Part shown: piece after piece, positions 27,167-37,075 of the stretch
Numbering within the stretch: the stretch's first letter is position 1
Layout: the number at the start of each line of letters is the position of its first letter
Source of the DNA: Thiocapsa rosea
GTDB taxonomy: Bacteria; Pseudomonadota; Gammaproteobacteria; Chromatiales; Chromatiaceae
Reading direction: 5' to 3'
Assembly (NCBI RefSeq): GCF_003634315.1
Contig: NZ_RBXL01000001.1
Coordinates: 2,143,501 to 2,207,500 of the forward strand
Length of the DNA: 64,000 bases
Notes under the pieces: model-generated
Told to the model about the DNA's origin: nothing
What the model saw: the letters and a program-made list of their open reading frames with translations, nothing else
The model's database searches: none
Translations under genes and position numbers: made by a program

Positions 27167-28518
27167 AGTTGTGCATCCTGCTCGAGTCGGATCTCCACAT
27201 AGGCCTCGTCGCGCAGCTGACGCAGCCACTCCTCGGTCGCCTCCTCGGCCTTGCGGCGCTGCAGCGCCTCGCGCGCCTTGAGCCGCATGAACTCGCCCTC
27301 TTGGTCCTGGTTGCGTCGCTCGATCACCTGCACGATATGCCAGCCGAAGGGGCTCTGGAACGGCTGACTGACCCCGTTCGGAGGCAGGGCGTTCATGGCC
27401 TCCTCGAAGTCCGGCACGGTGTCGCCGGGATTGACCCAGCCCAGATCGCCGCCCTTCAGGGCGGAGCCCGTGTCGTCGGAATTCGAGCGGGCGAGGGCCG
27501 CGAAGTCTTCCCCGCCGACGATGCGCATGCGCAGCTGTTCGAGACGCCGTTTCGCGTCGTCGTCGGAGACCAGCTCGTTGGTGCGGACCAGGATGTGGCG
27601 TGCGTTGGTCTGTACGACAGCGGCCGATGTCGCGGCCTTGATCTCGGTGAGCTTGATGATGTGATAACCGCTGGGGCTGCTTAGGGGGTCGCTGATCTCG
27701 CCTTCGGCCATGGTGAAGGCGAGCTCGCTGACCAGGCTCGGCACCGCGCCCATCTCGAACCAGCCCAGATCGCCGCCCTGCAGGGCGTTGCGCCCGTCGG
27801 ACTCGGCGGCGGCGACCTTGGCGAAATCCTCGCCGCCGCGCAGCCGCGTGACCAGGCGGGCGGCCTTGGACTCGGCGGCTTGGACCTGCGCCGGGGTCGC
27901 ATTCTCCGGCAGGGCGATCAGGATGTGCTGCAGCCGGACCTGCTCGCGCTCGACGAGGCGGCTCGACTCGCGCTCGAGAAAGCGGTCGATCTCCTGGTCG
28001 GTGATCTGGATCTTGTTGACCACCTCCTGGTTTTGGAGACGGCTGGTGACGATCTGGGAGCGGGTGTCTTCGCGGAAATCGGCGAAGCGAATCCCTCCGG
28101 CTTCGAGCGTGGCCTGCAGCTCTTCGAGACTCAGACCGTTGCGCTGGGCGATGTTGGTCAGGGCCTCGTTGAGTGTGGCCTCCTCGACCTGGATCCCCAG
28201 GTCGCGAGCGCGCTGGTCTTGCAGGCGTTTGAGGATGAGTCGGTCGAGCACCTGTTTTTCGAGCTGGGAGCGCGGCGGCGGGGTGGTGCCCGCCCTCTGC
28301 ATCTGGGGCAGGATCAGGTCGATCTCGGTGTTGAGCTCGCTGCGCACGACGACGTCGTCGTTGACGATCGCAACGATGGCGTCCAGCTCTTGGATGGACG
28401 TCTGGCTCGACGCCGGCGCCGATGCGATCAGCAGGCACGCGAGGAGTGAGCCGACGGCGACACGACGGCGATAGGCTTGCGCCCTGTCATATCGGCGGCT
28501 AGTCCGTGTGATAACCAT
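27163..28518 (-). CDS. surA: Periplasmic chaperone/peptidyl-prolyl isomerase SurA
   Basis: 451 residues from the ATG at 28518, which overlaps the lptD 3' end by 20 bp. Signal peptide about 1-38 ([19 protein letters not shown]), N-terminal chaperone domain ([19 protein letters not shown]), two parvulin domains (about 190-290 and 300-400; each ends in GDLGW-like and GYHII/GWHIV motifs) and a C-terminal helix. SurA carries unfolded outer-membrane proteins, including LptD encoded just upstream, to the BAM complex. The second parvulin domain keeps HILVR, GGDLGWV and [10 protein letters not shown]. Confidence 0.96.
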   Translation of the reverse strand: MVITRTSRRYDRAQAYRRRVAVGSLLACLLIASAPASSQTSIQELDAIVAIVNDDVVVRSELNTEIDLILPQMQRAGTTPPPRSQLEKQVLDRLILKRLQDQRARDLGIQVEEATLNEALTNIAQRNGLSLEELQATLEAGGIRFADFREDTRSQIVTSRLQNQEVVNKIQITDQEIDRFLERESSRLVEREQVRLQHILIALPENATPAQVQAAESKAARLVTRLRGGEDFAKVAAAESDGRNALQGGDLGWFEMGAVPSLVSELAFTMAEGEISDPLSSPSGYHIIKLTEIKAATSAAVVQTNARHILVRTNELVSDDDAKRRLEQLRMRIVGGEDFAALARSNSDDTGSALKGGDLGWVNPGDTVPDFEEAMNALPPNGVSQPFQSPFGWHIVQVIERRNQDQEGEFMRLKAREALQRRKAEEATEEWLRQLRDEAYVEIRLEQDAQL

Positions 28519-31108
28519 AGATGCCTCGTTCCAGGAGTTTGTCGATCTGATTTCCGAATGAGCCGAGTCCGGCAAGCTCGACCTGCAGCATCAGGCTGGT
28601 GTTGCCGCTGTCGTTGCCGGTTTGAAGATGTTGGCCGAGCACCCGCAGGCGCCAGCAGCAGCGGCCGAACTCGATACCGGCAAAGGCCTCGACCGTTTCG
28701 TCGTAGAGCATCGAGTAGAGCCAGCGTCCGACGAGCTTCACCTGTGGACCGATCGGCACCTGCAGCGAGATGTCGGTGTCCTCGTAGCGCAGATCGGGCT
28801 GGTCGCCGTAGTTGAAGCGGTAGGCGAGGTTCAGCCGACTGTCCTCGCTCGGCGCATATCTCAGTTGCAGGACCCGTTTCTCCCAAGGTGCCTCGGTGTC
28901 GTTGGGGTTCCATTGCAGGCTCGCCCGTGCGCTCCAATCGTCGCTGATCCGGGCGGCGAATTCACCGGCGACGGAGGATTGAACATCGTCCTCGATCGAG
29001 TTGCCGGTCAACTGGACGCGACGATCCTCGAAGAAATAGATCTGACCGACACTCGCCCGAAAAAGCTCCTGTCCGGTCTGATTGGCGATGGTGCGCGAGG
29101 TCAGGCCGAGGGTCAGCCGGTTCTCGTCGCCGATGCGGTCGTAACCCGTGAAGCGGTTCGGGCGAAACAGGCTGGCGAAGGAGAAGTCCAGCGGAGTGGT
29201 GTCGAACAAGGGTGCGTTGGACTGGTTCTCGAAGGAGGTCAGCACATAGTAGATCCGCGGCTCCAGGGTCTGGAGTGTCGGTGTGCCGAACCAGGCGGTA
29301 TCGCGCTCGAAGACGAGGGTGCCGTCCAGGTCGAAGCTCGGGATCGCGTAGGATTGGCGCGCCGGCAGCCCCGGGGTTTGGTCGGTCAGATCGTAGCCGG
29401 CGTAGTAAAGACGCGCGCGCGGCAGGATCTGCCCGAAGCTGCGCCGCAGCGGGATGCGCAGGGTCGGAACCGCGACCAGGCGATTGCCGTGGACGCGGCT
29501 GCCGTGGTCGAAGAAGTCGTACTGCCCGGTGAGGCTGTACTCGATCAGGTCGTTCCAGCGTTGCGGAAAATAGTCCAGCTCGACGTGCGGCATCTGTCCG
29601 TAAGGGCGATTCGCGGGCGGGATCGCGGCGTCGATGGTCTGAAACTGCTGCACGCGCGTGAGTGCACGCCAGCCCTCGCCGGCATAGTAGATGTCGCCGC
29701 GCTGAACGAGGTTGCGCAGGCTCGTGGCGTCCAGGCGATTGCCGAAGTCCTGCAGATATTGGTCATCCGAGACCGATGCAAAATCGATTGCGCTCGCCCA
29801 GCGCGGGCCGAGCCGCCCCGTTTGCTCGATCCGCAACGCCCCGCGTGTGCCGAGTTCGGTGGCACGACGGTCCTCGGGCAGGACCTCCGCGTTGATCTCC
29901 ACCTGCTGGAAGCGATCGAGGTAGCGCAGCTCGGTGCCCATCATCAGGCCGCGTGTGCTCATGATGCGCGGGGTGATGGTCGCGTCGATGTTCGGGGCGA
30001 TGTTCCAGTAGTAGGGGATGCTGACGTCGGTGCCGGTGGTGTTGGACGAGCCGAAGCTCGGAATCAGAAAGCCGCTGCGGCGCCGATCGTCGATCGGGAA
30101 GAAGATGTAGGGTGTGTAGAGCACCGGGATCTTGCCGATACGGATGCGGGCGTGATGGGCGTAGCCCATGCCGCTTTCCTGATCGAGCTTGAGATCGCGC
30201 GCCTTGATCGACCAATCCGCATTGCCGGGCGGGCAGGTGGTGTAGGTGATGTTGCGATACCGGCTTTGCTGCTCGGAGAGGATCTCGGCCTCCTCGGCGG
30301 TGCCGAGCAGATTCGCGCTGCCCGAGAGCCGATAGCGCGCCGTGCCGATCGTACCCTGGCGGGTCAGGACATTGTAATCCGCTTTGTCCCCTTGGATGCG
30401 CAGTCCAGGCGTTTCGAGGAAGACATCTCCGCTCGCGTCGAGCCGACCGCTGCGCCGGTCGTAGGTCGACAGATCGGCGACCAGACGTTGATCGGCCTGA
30501 ACGACATCGACGCCGCCTCTTAACTGAATCACCTCGGTATTGCGGTCGTAGTCGACGCGATCGGCGATGATCTCGACCGGAATGCCTTCCGTGCCCGTCG
30601 GGGCCGCGGGGCCGGTGAACCCGGCCGCGCCGGAGCGTGGTCCACAAAACTCCCAGGGGAGATCGGCGTGCAGTCGCGGATCCCAGGCATCCGGCAACTC
30701 GAGTGCGCGCGGTGCGAATTCGACGGCCGGAGCATCTGTTTTCGGGTCTAGGGGAGACACGAGCAGGGGCAGGGCGTCATCCGAGTCGCCCCGCGGATCG
30801 TGGCGATCGAGCTCCTGCAGCACGCCGCCCTGTGGATCCGGAATCAGAGGTTGCAGCGGCGGCAGGGTAACGGGGGCGGCGATGGTCGCGGCGCTCGCCG
30901 TCGGCGTACGCGGGTCTGCGATCCCGATATCGGTCGGACCATCGCGCGGGCCATCGGGGTGAGCGACCGGATCGCCGGTCGGGTCGGGGGCCGGGCTCGG
31001 GCGTGCGGCGGTCTGCGATGCGCCGGTCGTCTCGACCGTCGGGCGGTCGTCGGCTCCCGCGGTCGCGGCGACGGCACAGAGGATGATGGCCAGTGAAACG
31101 AGGCGCAC
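28499..31108 (-). CDS. lptD: LPS-assembly protein LptD
   Basis: 869 residues. Signal peptide about 1-19 (LAIILCAVAATAGA), a Pro/Asp-rich linker, a jellyroll OstA domain (about 170-290: IPVEIIADRVDYDRNTEVIQ split with LRGGVDV), and a 26-strand barrel to the C-terminus. The cysteine pattern (WEFCGP, TTCPPGN and the adjacent pair GRCCWRL) matches the four cysteines that form the two long-range disulfides in E. coli LptD. With lipoprotein LptE it inserts lipopolysaccharide into the outer leaflet. The linker is longer than in E. coli. It is divergent from the amgK-like gene across 169 bp. Confidence 0.95.
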   Translation of the reverse strand: MRLVSLAIILCAVAATAGADDRPTVETTGASQTAARPSPAPDPTGDPVAHPDGPRDGPTDIGIADPRTPTASAATIAAPVTLPPLQPLIPDPQGGVLQELDRHDPRGDSDDALPLLVSPLDPKTDAPAVEFAPRALELPDAWDPRLHADLPWEFCGPRSGAAGFTGPAAPTGTEGIPVEIIADRVDYDRNTEVIQLRGGVDVVQADQRLVADLSTYDRRSGRLDASGDVFLETPGLRIQGDKADYNVLTRQGTIGTARYRLSGSANLLGTAEEAEILSEQQSRYRNITYTTCPPGNADWSIKARDLKLDQESGMGYAHHARIRIGKIPVLYTPYIFFPIDDRRRSGFLIPSFGSSNTTGTDVSIPYYWNIAPNIDATITPRIMSTRGLMMGTELRYLDRFQQVEINAEVLPEDRRATELGTRGALRIEQTGRLGPRWASAIDFASVSDDQYLQDFGNRLDATSLRNLVQRGDIYYAGEGWRALTRVQQFQTIDAAIPPANRPYGQMPHVELDYFPQRWNDLIEYSLTGQYDFFDHGSRVHGNRLVAVPTLRIPLRRSFGQILPRARLYYAGYDLTDQTPGLPARQSYAIPSFDLDGTLVFERDTAWFGTPTLQTLEPRIYYVLTSFENQSNAPLFDTTPLDFSFASLFRPNRFTGYDRIGDENRLTLGLTSRTIANQTGQELFRASVGQIYFFEDRRVQLTGNSIEDDVQSSVAGEFAARISDDWSARASLQWNPNDTEAPWEKRVLQLRYAPSEDSRLNLAYRFNYGDQPDLRYEDTDISLQVPIGPQVKLVGRWLYSMLYDETVEAFAGIEFGRCCWRLRVLGQHLQTGNDSGNTSLMLQVELAGLGSFGNQIDKLLERGIYGYHTD

Positions 31109-31277
31109 GTTGGATGTCAGGTCGACTCAAGCCGGCGGCGGTCCAAGGTCGGGGTCTCGGATCGGTGGACGGGTTCGCATGAACCTGCAACCATGGCACA
31201 TCTGTAGAAGCTCAGCAATCTTGAACCTGTCGCGGGCCGGTCGGTCCGCGTCGCCGACGCGTCTGATCGGGGTGTCC

Positions 31278-32294
31278 GTGTCTGATCGATATGAGTCTAT
31301 GCGCCGCTGGGCGGCGGGGATCTTGGGGTCGGATAACTTCGCGCTCGCGCCTGCCTCGTCGGACGCGAGTTTTCGTCGCTATTGGCGGCTCTTTCATGGC
31401 GGCACCACGCGGGTGCTGATGGATGCGCCCCCGGAACTCGAGGACTGCGGACGCTTCGCCGATCTGTCGCGACGGTTTCGCGCGGTCGGGCTCAACACGC
31501 CCGAGATCCATGCGGAGGATCGCGCCCATGGTTTTCTCATGCTCACCGATTTCGGTGAGCGGGTGTATCTGGGCGAGCTGACCGAGGACACGGCCGAGCG
31601 CCTCTACGGCGACGCGCTGGGCGCTTTGGCGATCATCCAGGCGCGCGGCCCGACGGATGGCCTGCCGAGCTACGACGATGCCTTTTTGCGCCGGGAGCTG
31701 GGTCTGTTTCGCGAGTGGTTTCTGACGTCGTTGCCGGGCCTCGTGCTCTCGCCGGAAGAATCCGCCGCGCTCGCGCGGGTGGAGGATCGGCTCGTGGCGA
31801 GCGCCCTGGAGCAGCCGCGGGTCTGCGTTCATCGCGACTATCACTCGCGCAATCTGATGCTGACCGATGCGGGCAACCCCGGTATCCTGGATTTTCAAGA
31901 CGCTGTGCTGGGGCCTGTCACCTACGATCTGGTCTCGCTGCTGCGCGACTGCTACATCGCATGGCCGGTCGAGCGCGTCACCGATTGGGCCTCGGGCTAT
32001 TTCCATCTCGCCCGTGAACGCGGTGTATTTCACGAGGACGATCTCGGGCGCTTTCTGCGCTGGCTCGATCTCATGGGCGTGCAGCGGCACCTGAAGGCCT
32101 GCGGGATCTTCGCGCGGTTGCATCGACGCGACGGCAAACCGCACTATCTCGCCGACATACCGCGAACCCTCGGCTATGTGCGCGAGGTGTCGGGCCGTTA
32201 TTCCGAGCTTGACGGTTTGTCGTGGTTATTGGATGCGCGTGTGCTGCCGTTGTTGGACGACCTGGTCGCGACGGGATCGAACGCCGAGGGCTGA
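31278..32294 (+). CDS. amgK: Aminoglycoside phosphotransferase-family sugar kinase (AmgK-like)
   Basis: 338 residues from a GTG at 31278 (a GGGG lies six bases before); ATG 31299 is the alternative. The APH fold is clear: N-lobe SDASFRRYWRL, catalytic loop VHRDYHSRNLML and metal-binding LDFQDAVLGPVTYDLVSLL. Position divergent from lptD-surA is that of amgK in Pseudomonas, which phosphorylates N-acetylmuramate/N-acetylglucosamine at C1 for peptidoglycan recycling. There the gene is followed by murU; here murU is absent and a convergent protease gene follows. The name is inferred from context and fold. Confidence 0.85.
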   Translation: MSDRYESMRRWAAGILGSDNFALAPASSDASFRRYWRLFHGGTTRVLMDAPPELEDCGRFADLSRRFRAVGLNTPEIHAEDRAHGFLMLTDFGERVYLGELTEDTAERLYGDALGALAIIQARGPTDGLPSYDDAFLRRELGLFREWFLTSLPGLVLSPEESAALARVEDRLVASALEQPRVCVHRDYHSRNLMLTDAGNPGILDFQDAVLGPVTYDLVSLLRDCYIAWPVERVTDWASGYFHLARERGVFHEDDLGRFLRWLDLMGVQRHLKACGIFARLHRRDGKPHYLADIPRTLGYVREVSGRYSELDGLSWLLDARVLPLLDDLVATGSNAEG

Positions 32295-32344
32295 GGTTTG
32301 CCTGAGCGGAGCCTGCTCGCAAGGCAGGTGTCGTCGCCGCCCGA

Positions 32345-33472
32345 TTACTCCGCCTGCGGAGGACGGGTGTCGGTGGTGGCGCGTGTGAGGATGCGCTCGC
32401 TGCCGCGCCAGACCTCCAGGCTCAAGGCGGTATGCGGGCCGGCGCCGGCGACCGCGTCGAGCAGATCCTGCACCGTGGCGACGTCCCGGTCGTCGATTCG
32501 GGTCACCACGTCGCCAGGGCGTAGACCGGCCTGCGCCGCCGGACTGTCGCGAAGGGTGGAGGCGACCAGCACTCCGCGCGCCGAGCGCAACCCGAACGAC
32601 TCGGCCAGCTCCGGGGTCACGCTGCGCCCGCTCAGACCGATCCATCCGCGCGTGACCTGACCCTGCGAGACGAGCGCGTGCGCCACCTCGATCGCGATCT
32701 CGGCCGGGATGGCGAAACCGACCCCCTGCGCCGTTCCGGTCTCGGTGAAGATGGCGGTGTTGATGCCGATGAGCTCGCCCTGTGCGTTCACGAGTGCGCC
32801 GCCCGAATTGCCCGGATTGATGGCGGCATCGGTTTGGATGAAGCTCTCGATGCTCGTGATGCCCAGCTCGCCGCGCCCGGTCGCGCCGATGATTCCCATG
32901 GTGGCGGTCTGGCCGACCCCGAACGGATTGCCGATCGCCAGCGCCAGGTCGCCGACGCGCAGGGCGCGGGAGTCTCCGATCGGCGCCGTGGGCAGCCCCT
33001 GCGCGTCGGCCTTGAGCACGGCGAGGTCGGTATCCGCATCGACCCCGATGAGCGTGAGCGCAAGCGAGCGCCCGTCGGCAAGCACCGCGCGGATGCGATC
33101 GGCGTCCTGCACGACATGGCGGTTGGTCAGGATGAGCCCGTCGGGCGACAGGATCACCCCCGAGCCCAGTCCGGTGCGGGAGGCGGCTGCCCCGGGCGGT
33201 GCGTGGTGGAGTCCCGGATAGGTCGGCAAGGTCGATCGCGGCGGCCCGAGTTCGGTCTGTGTCGCGAAGATGCTCACGACGGCCGGCGCGACGCGCGACA
33301 CCGCCCGAGCAAAGGTCGGCAGGTCGTCGCGCAGATTCGCCGCCGTGCCCGCGGTGTCGTGCTGCGCCACCGGGTCCGATCCCGGCGGGGCCAGCAAGAG
33401 CGTCACGGCCGAGCCCGAGGCCCCGCCGACGAGGGCCGTGATCAGAAGGGTGGTTGGACCTATCTTGAGCAT
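32345..33472 (-). CDS. Periplasmic trypsin-like serine protease with PDZ domain (DegS/AlgW type)
   Basis: 375 residues. A single N-terminal membrane segment (about 8-28) without a good cleavage site suggests a DegS-like anchor. The protease domain has the triad His119 (TNRHVV), Asp149 (DTDLAVL) and Ser223 (NPGNSGG). One PDZ domain (about 275-365) includes GWIGLSGR, GVLVAS and LRPGDVVTRIDD. A single PDZ domain and this size fit DegS/AlgW, which sense misfolded outer-membrane proteins and cut the anti-sigma factor of the RpoE/AlgU system, rather than DegP/DegQ with two PDZ domains. Divergent from the Nif3-like gene, as in several gammaproteobacteria. Confidence 0.92.
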   Translation of the reverse strand: MLKIGPTTLLITALVGGASGSAVTLLLAPPGSDPVAQHDTAGTAANLRDDLPTFARAVSRVAPAVVSIFATQTELGPPRSTLPTYPGLHHAPPGAAASRTGLGSGVILSPDGLILTNRHVVQDADRIRAVLADGRSLALTLIGVDADTDLAVLKADAQGLPTAPIGDSRALRVGDLALAIGNPFGVGQTATMGIIGATGRGELGITSIESFIQTDAAINPGNSGGALVNAQGELIGINTAIFTETGTAQGVGFAIPAEIAIEVAHALVSQGQVTRGWIGLSGRSVTPELAESFGLRSARGVLVASTLRDSPAAQAGLRPGDVVTRIDDRDVATVQDLLDAVAGAGPHTALSLEVWRGSERILTRATTDTRPPQAE

Positions 33473-33564
33473 GCGATTAATCTAAGCGGCCGCGGGGGTC
33501 TCCGCGGGGATCTCCGGCGATGGAGCCGAGGGATCGGCTGTTTGTCCGAGCGCGATTCTAAACC

Positions 33565-34317
33565 ATGGTCGATCCTTACGCATTGGTCGCTTACTGCGAT
33601 CGTTTTCTCGCCGCCGGTGATTTCGATGACTACGCGCCGAACGGCTTGCAGCTCGAAGGCGAGCGTCCGATTACGCGCTTGGCCAGCGGCGTGACGGCGA
33701 GCGAAGCATTGATCGAGGCCGCGATTGCATGGGGTGCGGACGCGATTCTGGTCCACCACGGGTGGTTTTGGAAGAACGAGGCGCCCTGTCTCGTCGGGAT
33801 GAAGGGGCGGCGCGCAAGGCGATTATTCAAGGCCGGAACCAGCCTGATCGCGTATCATCTCCCGCTCGACGCGCATCCGCAGGTGGGCAACAACGCCGCC
33901 TTGGCTGCGCACCTCGGGTGGGTCGATGCCGAGCCCGTGGCGGATCGCCGAGGGGTCTTGTGGTCGGGGCGTTTGAACTTCGGGTGCTCGCCGGAGGTCT
34001 TCGCTGCTCGGGTCTCGGAGCGCTTGGGGCGCCCTGCGACCCTGATCGCCGCGGGCCGAGAGCGGATCGAGCGGATCGCTTGGTGTACAGGCGGCGGCCA
34101 AGGATACATCGAGCAGGCGGCCGCGCTCGGCGTCGATGCCTATGTGAGCGGAGAGATCTCGGAGCAGACGACCCACGCGGCGCGCGAGCTCGGGGTCGCC
34201 TTCATCGCGGCCGGACATCATGCGACCGAGCGCTATGGGGTTCAGGCCCTGGGTGCGCACCTTGCCGATCGGTTCGGGCTGGAGCATTGCTTCATCGAGA
34301 TCGACAATCCGGCCTAG
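33565..34317 (+). CDS. Nif3-like dinuclear metal-centre protein (YbgI family)
   Basis: 250 residues with the family motifs DDYAPNGLQLEG, ILVHHGWFWKN and LIAYHLPLDAHPQVGNN in the N-half, and the C-terminal VSGEISEQTTHAARELG and FIAAGHHATERYGVQALG. The His, Asp and Glu residues in these blocks are the metal ligands of the toroidal hexamer seen in E. coli YbgI. Biochemical role unresolved; GTP cyclohydrolase-like activity has been proposed for some members. Start ATG at 33565, 92 bp from the divergent protease gene. The pet operon starts 179 bp downstream. Confidence 0.94.
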   Translation: MVDPYALVAYCDRFLAAGDFDDYAPNGLQLEGERPITRLASGVTASEALIEAAIAWGADAILVHHGWFWKNEAPCLVGMKGRRARRLFKAGTSLIAYHLPLDAHPQVGNNAALAAHLGWVDAEPVADRRGVLWSGRLNFGCSPEVFAARVSERLGRPATLIAAGRERIERIAWCTGGGQGYIEQAAALGVDAYVSGEISEQTTHAARELGVAFIAAGHHATERYGVQALGAHLADRFGLEHCFIEIDNPA

Positions 34318-34496
34318 TCCGATCATCCGCTCGGGGTTCGGCCGCTTTGCCTTGACCGATCCGACCGGAATACAAGACAATGCCCGGTCGATTTTGTAGA
34401 GAATCGGCATATTCTGATCTTCATTTCATGACCATGCGTGAGCCGCCAGCCGATAAGCTGTCTATGGGGCTCGCGCCAGCCGGGGGTTAGTGGCTT

Positions 34497-35090
34497 ATGA
34501 GCGCACAAGGCGTGAACAAAACCAGGCGGCGTGTGCTTGTCGCCGCGACCAGCGTGGTCGGAGCCGTCGGAGCCGGCTTCGCCCTCGTACCATTTATTGC
34601 GTCGATGAACCCGAGCGCCAAGGCGCGTGCCGCGGGTGCGCCGGTCGAGGCCGACATCAGCCAACTGGAACCGGGCGCGATCCTGCGCGTCAAATGGCGC
34701 GGTAAACCGGTTTGGGTCGTCAGCCGCACGCCGGAGATGCTCGAGGCCTTGCCGACACTGGACGGCCAGTTGGTCGATCCGGCATCCGACTTGCCGCAGC
34801 AGCCGGAGTATTGCCAAAACGCGACGCGCTCCATCAAGGAGCAATACTTTGTCGTTATCGGGATCTGTACGCACTTGGGTTGCTCTCCGACCTTCCGGCC
34901 GGAGTTCGCCCCCGACGACATGGGAGCGGCATGGCGCGGCGGCTTCTTCTGTCCCTGCCACGGCTCCAGGTTCGACCTTGCCGGCCGGGTGTTCAAGGGT
35001 GTTCCGGCCCCTACAAATCTGGTGATTCCCGTGCATACCTACATCAATGACACCACCATCTTGGTCGGTGAGGATCGAGGAGCGGCTTGA
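34497..35090 (+). CDS. petA: Ubiquinol-cytochrome c reductase Rieske iron-sulfur subunit
   Basis: 197 residues. A twin-arginine-type N-terminus (NKTRRRVLVAAT) with membrane anchor (about 15-36), then the Rieske domain with Cys124-T-His126-L-G-Cys129 and Cys152-P-Cys154-His155, which bind the [2Fe-2S] cluster and form the disulfide. It accepts electrons from quinol in the cytochrome bc1 complex and passes them to cytochrome c1. Its TGA shares one base with the ATG of petB. The 179 bp upstream should contain the operon promoter. Confidence 0.97.
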   Translation: MSAQGVNKTRRRVLVAATSVVGAVGAGFALVPFIASMNPSAKARAAGAPVEADISQLEPGAILRVKWRGKPVWVVSRTPEMLEALPTLDGQLVDPASDLPQQPEYCQNATRSIKEQYFVVIGICTHLGCSPTFRPEFAPDDMGAAWRGGFFCPCHGSRFDLAGRVFKGVPAPTNLVIPVHTYINDTTILVGEDRGAA

Positions 35091-36334
35091 TGAGCGCAGA
35101 AAAGTCCGAGAACCTCAGCTGGATCGATAAGCGATTCCCGCTGACGGAGACCTGGAAGGCACACCTTTCCGAGTATTACGCCCCGAAGAACCTCAACTTC
35201 TGGTCGTTTTTCGGCTCGCTGGCGATCTTGACGCTGGTGATCCAGATCGTCTCCGGCCTCTGGTTGGCGATGAGCTACAAGCCGTCGGCCATGGATGCCT
35301 TCGCGTCGGTCGAATACATCATGCGCGATGTCGAGTGGGGGTGGTTGATTCGCTACATCCACTCTACGGGCGCATCCGCCTTCTTCATCGTCATCTATCT
35401 GCACATGTTCCGCGCCTTGCTGTGGGGCTCCTACCGCAAACCGCGCGAGCTGCTGTGGATCATCGGTGTCGTGATCTATCTGGCGATGATGGCGACCGCC
35501 TTCTTCGGCTATCTCCTGCCCTGGGGACAGATGTCGTTCTGGGGTGCACAGGTCATCGTGAATCTGTTCGCGGCCGTTCCCGTCGTCGGCGACGATCTTG
35601 CGGTCTGGGTCCGTGGCGACTACGTCATCTCGGATACGACGCTCAATCGCTTCTTCGCCTTCCACTTCCTCTTGCCGTTCGTGTTGGCCGCCCTGGTCTT
35701 CCTGCACATCGTTGCACTCCACCATGTCGGCTCCAACAACCCGGACGGGGTCGAGATCAAGGAAGGCCCGAAGGGTAATCGCTGGAGCGACAAGGCGCCC
35801 GCGGACGGGATCCCCTTCCATCCGTACTACACGGTGAAGGATCTGGTCGGCGTGGTCGTGTTCCTCGCGATCTTCTCGGCCATCGTCTTCTACGCACCGA
35901 CCATGGGCGGACTCTTTATCGAGGCCCCGAACTTCCAGCCGGCCAACCCCTTCCAGACCCCCGAGCACATTGCTCCGGTGTGGTACTTCACGCCCTACTA
36001 CGCGATGTTGCGGGCGGTGCCGCCGATGTACGGATCCCAGTTCCCCGGCGTGGTCGTGATGTTCGCGGCGATCCTGATCCTCTTCGTGTTGCCGTGGCTG
36101 GACCGCAGCAAGGTCAAGTCGATGCGCTACAAGGGGCCGATCTTCAAGGTGATGACGGGGCTGTTCGCGATCTCCTTCATCGTGTTGGCTTGGCTCGGCC
36201 TGCAACCGGTCGATCCCTTCCTGACCCTGTTGTCGCAGATCTTCACGTCCATCTACTTCGCCTACTTCCTGCTGATGCCGATCTACAGCTCGATCGACAA
36301 GACCAAGCCCGTTCCGGAGAGGGTGACCTCATGA
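35090..36334 (+). CDS. petB: Cytochrome b subunit of the bc1 complex
   Basis: 414 residues with eight expected membrane helices. Heme ligands are in HSTGASAFFIVIYLHMFR (helix B) and HFLLPFVLAALVFLHIVALH split over helix D. The Qo-site motif reads PVWY (IAPVWYFTPYY) rather than PEWY, a variant known from beta/gammaproteobacterial cytochromes b. The FGYLLPWGQMSFWG block is typical. The start ATG overlaps the petA stop by one base and the stop overlaps petC (ATGA), so all three are coupled. Full-length, not split into b6/subunit IV. Confidence 0.97.
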   Translation: MSAEKSENLSWIDKRFPLTETWKAHLSEYYAPKNLNFWSFFGSLAILTLVIQIVSGLWLAMSYKPSAMDAFASVEYIMRDVEWGWLIRYIHSTGASAFFIVIYLHMFRALLWGSYRKPRELLWIIGVVIYLAMMATAFFGYLLPWGQMSFWGAQVIVNLFAAVPVVGDDLAVWVRGDYVISDTTLNRFFAFHFLLPFVLAALVFLHIVALHHVGSNNPDGVEIKEGPKGNRWSDKAPADGIPFHPYYTVKDLVGVVVFLAIFSAIVFYAPTMGGLFIEAPNFQPANPFQTPEHIAPVWYFTPYYAMLRAVPPMYGSQFPGVVVMFAAILILFVLPWLDRSKVKSMRYKGPIFKVMTGLFAISFIVLAWLGLQPVDPFLTLLSQIFTSIYFAYFLLMPIYSSIDKTKPVPERVTS

Positions 36335-37059
36335 GAAAGCTGATCATCGCCGCACTGGCGTTGCTCCTGCCCGCCGTCGGCTTCGCCGCCGGTGGCCACG
36401 TCAAGTTGGAGAAAGCCAATATCGATCTGAGCGATCAGGCTTCACTGCAGCGCGGGGCCAAGTATTTCGTCAACTACTGCATGGCCTGTCATTCACTCAG
36501 CCACATGCGTTATTCACGCATGGCGGACGATCTGGGGATCGACGACAAGGTTCTCCGCGAGAATCTGCTGTTCGGCGATGCCCAGCCGACCGATATGATG
36601 GTCAACTCGATGCGTCCTGCCGACGGCGAGGTCTGGTTCGGCACGGCGGTGCCGGATCTCACCTTGGTGACGCGCTGGCGCAGCCCGGACTGGGTCTACA
36701 CTTACCTGAAGAGCTACTACGCGGATCCCACGCGGCCTTACGGCGTGAACAACGTGATCTTCCCCTTGGTGGGTATGCCTCACGTGCTCGGTGATCTGCA
36801 GGGCGTGCAGGAGGCGATCGTCGAAGAGCATGCCGGACACGAGCCGACCATCGCCGGCGTGAAGCTGGCGCAACCCGGAAGTCTGGCCCCCGAGCAATAC
36901 GACACCATGGTGCGAGACATCACCGCGTTCCTCACCTACGCGGGTGAGCCGAGCCAAATGGAACGGCGCCGGATGGGGATCTATGTCCTGCTGTTCCTCG
37001 GCCTCTTCTTCATCGTGGCCTTTGCGCTGAAGAAGGAATACTGGAAAGACGTCCACTAG
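36331..37059 (+). CDS. petC: Cytochrome c1 subunit of the bc1 complex
   Basis: 242 residues. Signal peptide about 1-20 (LLLPAVGFAA), heme c site Cys50-M-A-Cys53-His54, a Met axial-ligand candidate in the VGMPHVLGD region, and one C-terminal membrane anchor (about 216-236, MGIYVLLFLGLFFIVAFAL). It transfers electrons from the Rieske protein to soluble cytochrome c on the periplasmic side. Last gene of petABC; two strong hairpins follow before sspA. Confidence 0.97.
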   Translation: MRKLIIAALALLLPAVGFAAGGHVKLEKANIDLSDQASLQRGAKYFVNYCMACHSLSHMRYSRMADDLGIDDKVLRENLLFGDAQPTDMMVNSMRPADGEVWFGTAVPDLTLVTRWRSPDWVYTYLKSYYADPTRPYGVNNVIFPLVGMPHVLGDLQGVQEAIVEEHAGHEPTIAGVKLAQPGSLAPEQYDTMVRDITAFLTYAGEPSQMERRRMGIYVLLFLGLFFIVAFALKKEYWKDVH

Positions 37060-37075
37060 CGGTTGTCGCGTATCG

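Noticed and set aside
26153..28438. Long 761-codon frame running through pdxA into antisense-like sequence of surA
   Set aside because: Only the part from the GTG at 27166 is PdxA; the rest is the out-of-frame shadow of surA.
28622..30523. 633-codon open frame on the plus strand opposite lptD
   Set aside because: Shadow of the lptD frame in high-GC DNA; no recognisable protein features, and lptD is well supported on the other strand.
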